NCBI GenBank assembly: GCA_023412515.1
Contig: JAEYNO010000233.1
Location: 1 to 6,505, forward strand
Direction: 5' to 3'
From: Actinomycetes bacterium
GTDB taxonomy: Bacteria > Actinomycetota > Actinomycetes > Actinomycetales > Cellulomonadaceae
DNA length: 6,505 nucleotides
In this document: positions 1 through 4,607 of the stretch, piece after piece
Layout of the letters: each line of letters begins with the position of its first letter
Numbering within the stretch: position 1 is the first letter of the stretch
Position numbers and translations under genes: made by a program
Notes under the pieces: model-generated
Told to the model about the DNA's origin: nothing
The model's database searches: none
What the model saw: the letters and a program-made list of their open reading frames with translations, nothing else

Positions 1-92
1 CGCGTCGGGCGGGCGTCGCCGCGCGGCACCGGCCGCCGTGGGTCGACGTCGGTGCCCGTCGACGGTGCCGGCTCGGTCGACGTGCGCGCCAT
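1..92 (-). CDS. 5' end of a divergent gene, probably maltose-1-phosphate maltosyltransferase (GlgE); runs off the left edge
   Basis: Reading leftward from an ATG at 92-90, the frame is open for 30 codons to the window edge. It begins MARTSTEPAPSTGTD and ends near RGDARPTR, a polar, Pro/Thr/Arg-rich, probably disordered N-terminus. An in-frame stop lies upstream at 194-192, and this is the only ATG between that stop and the edge. A weak G-rich ribosome-binding stretch (GCGGGG, complement of 101-106) sits 8 nt upstream. The visible residues contain no catalytic motif, so the product name comes from context. In Mycobacterium tuberculosis (Rv1327c/Rv1328) and Streptomyces, glgE lies divergently next to glgP, and actinobacterial GlgE proteins start with a short variable arginine-rich leader. 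GlgE would add maltosyl units from maltose-1-phosphate to alpha-1,4-glucan. The coding call itself is moderately supported; the GlgE identity is inference. Confidence 0.42.
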   Translation of the reverse strand, partial: MARTSTEPAPSTGTDVDPRRPVPRGDARPT

Positions 93-193
93 GCGCGGTA
101 CCCCGCAGGTTCGTCAGCCCGGGGCGCGGTCGCAGGGCTGCGCACGTCGGTCCCACCGGTGGGCGGCCCGCTGCGCGGACGGCCGTGAGGGTC

Positions 194-222
194 AATCTGC
201 CCCTCGGGGCGAACCTGTGCAA
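194..222 (-). promoter_or_regulatory. Possible promoter of the leftward (putative glgE) gene
   Basis: On the minus strand, TTGCAC (222-217) is followed after 17 nt by CAGATT (199-194). This resembles a housekeeping -35/-10 pair with a weak -35 (TTG conserved) and a -10 matching two of the three fixed TANNNT positions. Transcription would start near 187, giving a leader of about 95 nt before the ATG at 92. The inverted repeat GCCCC-TC-GGGGC (199-210) overlaps the spacer and the first base of the -10 box, where an operator could lie. The evidence is positional only; such pairs also arise by chance. Confidence 0.22.
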
Positions 223-296
223 CGAGACGTCCGCCCAGGTCGGGCGCGCGCGGGCTCCGCGGGCCGGGCGTGCGCGCGCGCGTCGGGCGTGGCGGC

Positions 297-310
297 GCCC
301 GGGACGTCCG
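297..310. repeat. First copy of the shared 14-bp word, upstream of glgP
   Basis: This is identical to 4578-4591 (GCCCGGGACGTCCG). It sits between the two divergent start codons, about 85 bp before glgP and 205 bp from the putative glgE start. No known regulator site was recognised in it. Confidence 0.25.
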
Positions 311-359
311 GTCCGTGACGAGCGTCCGGTTCGCGCACGGCACCACCGCGCGCACGGCC

Positions 360-388
360 TGGCCGTGAGCCGACGAGGCAACTACCGT
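360..388 (+). promoter_or_regulatory. Candidate glgP promoter giving a leaderless mRNA
   Basis: TACCGT at 383-388 fits the actinobacterial -10 pattern TANNNT. It ends 7 nt before the GTG at 396, so a normal -10-to-start distance would put transcription initiation at or next to the start codon. A weak -35 candidate, TGGCCG at 360-365 (three of six consensus matches), is 17 nt upstream. The only purine-rich Shine-Dalgarno-like stretch, GAGG at 375-378, ends 17 nt before GTG, which is too far for normal function. Together these favour leaderless transcription. No RNA data are available. Confidence 0.35.
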
Positions 389-391
389 TGC
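378..391. repeat. Perfect inverted repeat GCAAC-TACC-GTTGC at the glgP start, possible operator
   Basis: A 14-bp dyad with 5-bp arms and a 4-bp centre covers the putative -10 box and ends four bases before the GTG start. Its size and TGCAA-type half-sites recall operators of LacI-family and similar sugar regulators, and a protein bound here would block transcription initiation. A single extra half-site, GCAAC, is at 219-223 near the putative leftward promoter. The dyad is visible directly; the operator role is inference. Confidence 0.35.
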
Positions 392-395
392 GAAA

Positions 396-2984
396 GTGAC
401 TGAGAACCGTGCCAACGGCACCGCGCCGGTGACCGCCCCCCAGCACTCCGTCGAGGGCTTCGTGAAGGAGTTCCTGCGCGAGCTCCACTTCGGCCAAGGG
501 GTGACGCTCGCACGCGCGAGCGACAACGACCAGTACCTCGCGCTCGCGCGCACGGTGCGCGAGTACCTCATGGCCCGGTGGCTCGAGACGCTGCGGCGGC
601 AGTTCGACGCGCAGGCGAAGTCGGTCGCGTACCTGTCGGCCGAGTACCTGCTGGGGCGCCAGCTCGACAACGCGCTCATCGCGACGGACCTCACCGAGAT
701 CGTCGAGGAGGGGCTCGCGTCGCTCGGCATCGACCTCGCGACGCTGCGCGAGCAGGAGGTCGAGCCCGGCCTGGGCAACGGCGGCCTCGGGCGTCTCGCC
801 GCGTGCTTCGTGGATTCGCTCGCGACGATGAGCGTGCCGTGCATCGGCTACGGCATCCGCTACGAGTACGGCATCTTCCGGCAGACGTTCGTCGACGGTT
901 GGCAGGTCGAGCAGCCCGACACGTGGCTGTCGCTCGGCGCGCCGTGGGAGTTCCCGCACCCCGAGCACTCGGTGCCCGTGCACTTCGGCGGTCACACCGA
1001 GACGTACGACGACGGCGGCGTCGAGCGCACGCGCTGGGTGCCCGCGTGGGACGTGCTCGGCGTGCCCTACAACTACATGGTCCCCGGCTACCAGAACGGC
1101 CGCGTCAACACGCTGCGCCTGTGGAGCGCGCGCGCGACCAAGGCGTTCGACCTGCAGATCTTCAACTCGGGCGAGTACGTCGACGCGGTGCGCGCGCAGA
1201 CGTTCGCCGAGAACATCTCGAAGGTCCTGTACCCCGAGGACTCGACGCCGCAGGGCAAGGAGCTGCGCCTGCAGCAGCAGTACTTCTTCGTCGCGTGCTC
1301 GATCCGCGACTTCGTCGAGAACGTGCTGCCCGAGGACTTCGACCTGCACGAGCTGCCCGAGCGCATCATCTTCCAGCTGAACGACACGCACCCCGTGATC
1401 GCCGTGCCGGAGCTCATGCGCATCCTGGTCGACGAGAAGAAGTGGGACTGGGACGAGGCGTGGGCCGTGACCCAGAAGTGCTTCGCGTACACGTGCCACA
1501 CGCTGCTGCCCGAGGCGCTCGAGGTCTGGCCGGTCGAGCTGCTCGGCCGCCTGCTGCCGCGGCACCTGGAGATCATCTACCGCATCAACGACGACTTCCT
1601 CGCCGAGGTCGCGCAGCGGTTCCCCGGCGACGAGCTGCGCCTGCGCCGCATGTCGATCATCGCCGAGCACCCCGAGCGGTCCGTGCGCATGGCGTACCTC
1701 GCGACGGTGGCGGGCGCCAAGGTCAACGGCGTCGCCGAGCTGCACAGCCAGCTGCTGCGCGACAAGGTGCTCCCCGACTTCTCGGAGTACTGGCCGGACA
1801 AGTTCACGAACGTCACCAACGGCGTCACGCCCCGGCGGTTCGTGCGGCTCGCGAACCCGGCGCTCTCCGAACTCATCACCGACGCGGTCGGCCCCGGGTG
1901 GGTCACCGACCTCGAGCGGCTGCGCGAGATGGAGCCGCTGGCCGACGACGCCGAGTTCCGCGAGCGGTTCCGTGCCGTCAAGGCGCACAACAAGGACCGC
2001 CTCAACGCGCTGCTGCAGCGCCGTGACGGGATCACGCTGCCGGCCGACGCGATGCTCGACGTCATGGTCAAGCGCGTGCACGAGTACAAGCGGCAGACCC
2101 TCAAGGTGCTGCACATCGTGTCGCAGTACGAGCGCATCGTCAGCGGCGAGCTCGACCCGACGAGCATCCCGAAGCGGGTGTTCGCGTTCGGCGCCAAGGC
2201 CGCACCGGGCTACAAGATGGCCAAGCAGATCATCGGCCTCATCAACCACGTGGGCGCGGTCGTCAACACCGACCCGCGCGTGCAGGGTGCGCTCACGGTC
2301 GCCTTCCCGCCCAACTACAACGTCACGCTCGCCGAGACGCTGATCCCCGCGGCCGACCTGTCCGAGCAGATCTCGCTCGCGGGCAAGGAGGCGTCGGGCA
2401 CCGGCAACATGAAGTTCGCGCTCAACGGCGCCCTGACGATCGGCACCGACGACGGCGCGAACGTCGAGATCCGCCAGCTGGTCGGCGACGACAACTTCTT
2501 CCTGTTCGGGCTCCTGGAGCCGCAGGTCGAGCAGATCGTCGCCGCCGGGTACGTGCCGTCGCGGTACTACGAGGAGAACCGCACGCTGCGCCGCGCGATC
2601 GACCTCATCGCGTCCGGGGCCTTCGCGAACGGCGACCGCACGGTCTTCGAGCCGATCGTGTCGAACCTGCTCCACGAGGACCGGTTCCTGGTGCTCGCGG
2701 ACTTCCAGTCGTACGTCGACGCGCAGGAGCGGGTCGACGCGGCGTACCTCGACACCGAGGGCTGGACGCGGTCGGCGATCCTCAACGTCGCACGGTCCGG
2801 GTTCTTCTCGTCCGACCGCTCGATGTGGGACTACATCGACCGCATCTGGCACGCGCAGCCGGTCGTCGTCGGGGAGGTTCAGGCGCGCAGCGCCGCGACC
2901 GACTCCTCGAGGCGCCGGGCCGTGCCCGAGAGCTCGTCGGCGGCGGTGCGGATCGTCGCGATGCCGTCGAGCGAGCGCTCCTGA
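396..2984 (+). CDS. glgP: Glycogen/starch/alpha-glucan phosphorylase (GT35), with a non-conserved C-terminal tail
   Basis: This PLP-dependent cytosolic enzyme removes glucose from non-reducing ends of alpha-1,4-glucan with phosphate, giving glucose-1-phosphate. Family signatures run in order over 862 residues: EPGLGNGGLGRLAACF at 123-138, QLNDTHPVIAVPEL at 327-340, TNGVTPRRF at 474-482, the phosphate-site stretch KRVHEYKRQ at 559-567, and the PLP motif EASGTGNMKFALNGA at 665-679, whose lysine (K673) should form the Schiff base. Residues 683-692 (GTDDGANVEI) complete that site. All the usual core motifs are intact. The GTG start is chosen because homology-like sequence (FLRELHFGQG, 26-35) begins soon after it. 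The recognisable family sequence ends near WDYIDRIWHAQP (811-822). The remaining 40 residues are Ser/Arg/Ala-rich; the last 34 are read from DNA that encodes the chemoreceptor C-terminus on the other strand. The divergent putative glgE supports a role in glycogen turnover. Confidence 0.97.
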   Translation: MTENRANGTAPVTAPQHSVEGFVKEFLRELHFGQGVTLARASDNDQYLALARTVREYLMARWLETLRRQFDAQAKSVAYLSAEYLLGRQLDNALIATDLTEIVEEGLASLGIDLATLREQEVEPGLGNGGLGRLAACFVDSLATMSVPCIGYGIRYEYGIFRQTFVDGWQVEQPDTWLSLGAPWEFPHPEHSVPVHFGGHTETYDDGGVERTRWVPAWDVLGVPYNYMVPGYQNGRVNTLRLWSARATKAFDLQIFNSGEYVDAVRAQTFAENISKVLYPEDSTPQGKELRLQQQYFFVACSIRDFVENVLPEDFDLHELPERIIFQLNDTHPVIAVPELMRILVDEKKWDWDEAWAVTQKCFAYTCHTLLPEALEVWPVELLGRLLPRHLEIIYRINDDFLAEVAQRFPGDELRLRRMSIIAEHPERSVRMAYLATVAGAKVNGVAELHSQLLRDKVLPDFSEYWPDKFTNVTNGVTPRRFVRLANPALSELITDAVGPGWVTDLERLREMEPLADDAEFRERFRAVKAHNKDRLNALLQRRDGITLPADAMLDVMVKRVHEYKRQTLKVLHIVSQYERIVSGELDPTSIPKRVFAFGAKAAPGYKMAKQIIGLINHVGAVVNTDPRVQGALTVAFPPNYNVTLAETLIPAADLSEQISLAGKEASGTGNMKFALNGALTIGTDDGANVEIRQLVGDDNFFLFGLLEPQVEQIVAAGYVPSRYYEENRTLRRAIDLIASGAFANGDRTVFEPIVSNLLHEDRFLVLADFQSYVDAQERVDAAYLDTEGWTRSAILNVARSGFFSSDRSMWDYIDRIWHAQPVVVGEVQARSAATDSSRRRAVPESSSAAVRIVAMPSSERS

Positions 2985-4450
2985 CGCTCCTCGACGCCGC
3001 CGATCCCGGACTCGATGCCGCGGCCCGCGCGCGCGGCCTCCGCGACGGCCTGCGCCATCTGCGCGGTCGTCGCGGTCTGCTCCTCGACGGCGCCCGCGAT
3101 GGTCGTCTGGTAGTCGTCGATGCGGGACACGACGTCGCTGATCCGCGAGATCTCCTCGACCGCGCGGCCCACGGCCGACTGGATCTGCTCGACCTGGTCG
3201 CCGATCTGGCCGGTCGCGCGCGCGGTGGCCTGCGCGAGGTCCTTGACCTCACCGGCGACGACCGCGAAGCCCTTGCCGGCCTCGCCCGCGCGGGCCGCCT
3301 CGATGGTCGCGTTGAGCGCGAGCAGGTTCGTCTGCTCGGCGATGCCCGTGATGACCTTGACGACGGACCCGATCTGCGCGGAGGACTCGCCGAGCTCGGC
3401 GACCGAGCGCTGCGTCTGCTCGGCGATCCGCACGGCGTCGGCGGCGATCGCGGCCGCGTCGGCCGTGGTGCGCGAGATCTCGCCGATCGACGCGTCCATC
3501 TGGTGCGCGCCCGCCGCGACCGACTCGACCCGGTCGGCGACCTCGCCGGCCCCGACGGACACGCCGCGCAGCTGGTCGGTGGACTCCTGCACCGCGACCG
3601 TCAGCTCCTGCGAGGACCCGACGAGCGTCGCGGCGGCCTCGGCGACCGCGCGCGCCGACGTCGTGACCTCGGTCGTCGCGGCCGTCGTGCGGTCGAGCGT
3701 GCCGTTGAGCGCGACCGCGAGCCGGTCCAGCTCGGTGCGCTCACGGCCCGTGTCGAGGCGCGCGGACGAGCCGCCCGACGCCAGGGCGTCCGTGGCCCGC
3801 GCGAGGGGCCGCACGATCGAGCGCTGCACCGCGATGCCCGCGCCCGCGAGCACGAGCAGCACGGCGACGGACACCCCGATCACCGGCACCGCGTCGGCGA
3901 GCGCCGCGGCCTGCACGTCGTCGACGTAGATGCCCGAGCCGACGACCCAGCCCCACGGCTCGTAGCCCGCGACGTAGGAGATCTTGGGCTGCGGGTCCTC
4001 GGCGCCGGGCTTGGGCCACTGGTAGGCGACCGTGCCGGCGCCGTCGGCCTCGACGACCTCGACCATGCGCACGAACAGCCGGAGCCCGTCCGGGTCCTCG
4101 TAGTCCCCGAGCGGCGTGCCGTCCATCTCGGGCTTGATCGGGTGCATGAGCATCGTCGGGGCCATGTCGTTCACCCAGAAGTACTCGTCGCCGCCGTAGC
4201 GCATGGTCCCGAGGGTCGCGAGCGCGCCCGCCTGCGCCTCCTCGACCGTGACCTCGCCGGCCTGCGCGCGCGCCGCCCACGCCTCGACGACGCCCAGCGC
4301 GGACTCCACGACGTGCTGCGTCGCGGTCGAGCGCTCGGCGAGGATGCGCCGCTCGACGCCGCCCACCGCGACGGCGGTGAGGACGAGCAGGCCGATCGCG
4401 GTGAGGACCACGAGCGCGGCCATGCGCGTGCGGATGCGGAACTGGCTCAT
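2879..4450 (-). CDS. Methyl-accepting chemotaxis protein with a single-Cache (sCache_2-type) sensor
   Basis: A transmembrane chemoreceptor of 523 residues that would signal through CheW/CheA to the flagellar motor. The order is TM1 (about 10-31), an extracytoplasmic sensor (32-185), TM2 (about 188-208), a HAMP linker (about 209-255) and a coiled-coil signalling domain to the C-terminus. The sensor carries sCache_2 hallmarks: YFWVND (90-95), MHPIKPE (102-108), YQWPKPG (143-149) and PWGWVVGSGIYVDD (165-178). The signalling hairpin tip is intact around EQTNLLALNATIEAARAGE (372-390), followed by GKGFAVVAGEVKDLA (392-406). AGAVEEQTAT (452-461) fits the CheR/CheB methylation consensus, with E456/E457 as the pair. 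There is no C-terminal CheR-tethering pentapeptide. The ligand cannot be read from sequence; some sCache_2 receptors bind small organic acids. The ATG start has a strong ribosome-binding site and a FliA-like promoter upstream. The last 35 codons overlap glgP on the opposite strand. Confidence 0.96.
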   Translation of the reverse strand: MSQFRIRTRMAALVVLTAIGLLVLTAVAVGGVERRILAERSTATQHVVESALGVVEAWAARAQAGEVTVEEAQAGALATLGTMRYGGDEYFWVNDMAPTMLMHPIKPEMDGTPLGDYEDPDGLRLFVRMVEVVEADGAGTVAYQWPKPGAEDPQPKISYVAGYEPWGWVVGSGIYVDDVQAAALADAVPVIGVSVAVLLVLAGAGIAVQRSIVRPLARATDALASGGSSARLDTGRERTELDRLAVALNGTLDRTTAATTEVTTSARAVAEAAATLVGSSQELTVAVQESTDQLRGVSVGAGEVADRVESVAAGAHQMDASIGEISRTTADAAAIAADAVRIAEQTQRSVAELGESSAQIGSVVKVITGIAEQTNLLALNATIEAARAGEAGKGFAVVAGEVKDLAQATARATGQIGDQVEQIQSAVGRAVEEISRISDVVSRIDDYQTTIAGAVEEQTATTAQMAQAVAEAARAGRGIESGIGGVEERQERSLDGIATIRTAADELSGTARRLEESVAALRA

Positions 4451-4457
4451 CGGGCGG

Positions 4458-4463
4458 ACCTCC
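4458..4463 (-). promoter_or_regulatory. Strong Shine-Dalgarno site of the chemoreceptor gene
   Basis: The minus strand reads GGAGGT with a 7-nt spacer to the ATG at 4450-4448. This near-perfect anti-16S match fixes the translation start and contrasts with glgP, which has no usable site. Confidence 0.85.
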
Positions 4464-4489
4464 GGTGCGTCGGCGCCCCCTGCCGGCGT

Positions 4490-4515
4490 CCCGGGCGGTC
4501 GGGCGACGGCCCGGG
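4490..4515 (-). repeat. Hairpin in the chemoreceptor 5' untranslated region
   Basis: CCCGGGC (4490-4496) pairs with GCCCGGG (4509-4515). Inside it, GTCG (4498-4501) pairs with CGAC (4504-4507) around a 2-nt loop, separated from the outer stem by a single G-G mismatch. The result is a 26-nt, 11-pair, almost all-GC hairpin. If the FliA-like promoter starts transcription near 4516-4518, the hairpin occupies the extreme 5' end of the mRNA, about 26 nt before the Shine-Dalgarno site. No T-tract follows on either strand, so it is not a typical intrinsic terminator. It could stabilise the 5' end, or weakly stop transcription coming from the surface-protein gene upstream. Confidence 0.4.
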
Positions 4516-4524
4516 TGCCTGTCC

Positions 4525-4550
4525 GTCGGCCGCGCGTCGCCGCGTGTGAG
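4525..4550 (-). promoter_or_regulatory. Candidate FliA (flagellar sigma) promoter of the chemoreceptor gene
   Basis: The minus strand has CTCAC (4550-4546), exactly 15 nt, then GCCGAC (4530-4525). The motility-sigma promoter pattern described for actinomycetes such as Actinoplanes is CTCA plus one base, 15-17 nt, then GCCGA; the -10 half is shared with the GCCGATAA box of enteric FliA promoters. The site lies 75 nt upstream of a chemotaxis start codon, in the correct orientation. The core agreement is complete except that the base after GCCGA is C rather than A/T. Expected transcription start is about 4516-4518. Confidence 0.55.
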
Positions 4551-4577
4551 CCGAACCACGGGGTGAAAGTCCGACCC

Positions 4578-4591
4578 GCCCGGGACGTCCG
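4578..4591. repeat. 14-bp word shared with the glgP upstream region, containing palindrome GGACGTCC
   Basis: GCCCGGGACGTCCG occurs here, 28 bp upstream of the FliA-like -35 box, and again at 297-310, about 85 bp upstream of glgP. Both copies are intergenic and in the same plus-strand orientation. The core GGACGTCC is a perfect 8-bp palindrome. A shorter related copy, GACGTCCG, lies at 226-233. It could be a shared regulator site, but GC-rich words recur easily. Confidence 0.25.
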
Positions 4592-4607
4592 TGCGGCCGC
4601 GGCCCGC

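Larger units (their letters stand above)
93..395. other. Divergent intergenic/regulatory region between putative glgE and glgP
   Basis: I see no credible gene here. Short frames cross it, but their translations are low-complexity Arg/Ala/Gly/Pro, typical of noise in GC-rich DNA. The two AT-richer islands, about 186-227 and 378-397, are the likely promoter cores for the leftward and rightward genes. Other local structure includes the inverted repeat GCCCC-TC-GGGGC at 199-210, a 16-bp alternating purine-pyrimidine run at 268-283 (GCGTGCGCGCGCGCGT) that could adopt Z-DNA under supercoiling, and the word CGTCCGGT repeated at 305-312 and 323-330. Confidence 0.6.

Noticed and set aside
268..283. 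Alternating CG tract as a functional Z-DNA element
   Set aside because: It is a real alternating run, but short and common in DNA this GC-rich; nothing ties it to a function. It is noted only within the intergenic description.
38..403. Two short plus-strand frames upstream of glgP (38-403 and 52-318)
   Set aside because: They are Arg/Ala/Pro-rich noise with no ribosome-binding site, and they cross both the putative glgE start and the glgP promoter.
192..2852. An 886-codon open frame antisense to glgP
   Set aside because: The translation is dominated by Arg, Val, Asp, His, Leu and Glu with no recognisable domain. It mirrors glgP codon positions in GC-rich DNA, where antisense stops are rare. 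glgP has full family motifs.
2825..4549. A 574-codon plus-strand frame opposite the chemoreceptor
   Set aside because: The product is low-complexity Arg/Asp/Leu/Gly, a shadow of the well-supported MCP. It also overlaps the end of glgP and the MCP promoter.
4583..4607. A possible intrinsic terminator after the surface-protein gene (palindromes GGACGTCC and GGCCGCGGCC)
   Set aside because: Both palindromes lack a loop and neither is followed by a T-tract, so they are not credible intrinsic terminators.
4451..4607. A c-di-GMP or other riboswitch in the chemoreceptor leader
   Set aside because: None of the conserved core of GEMM-type riboswitches is present; only a simple GC hairpin is seen.
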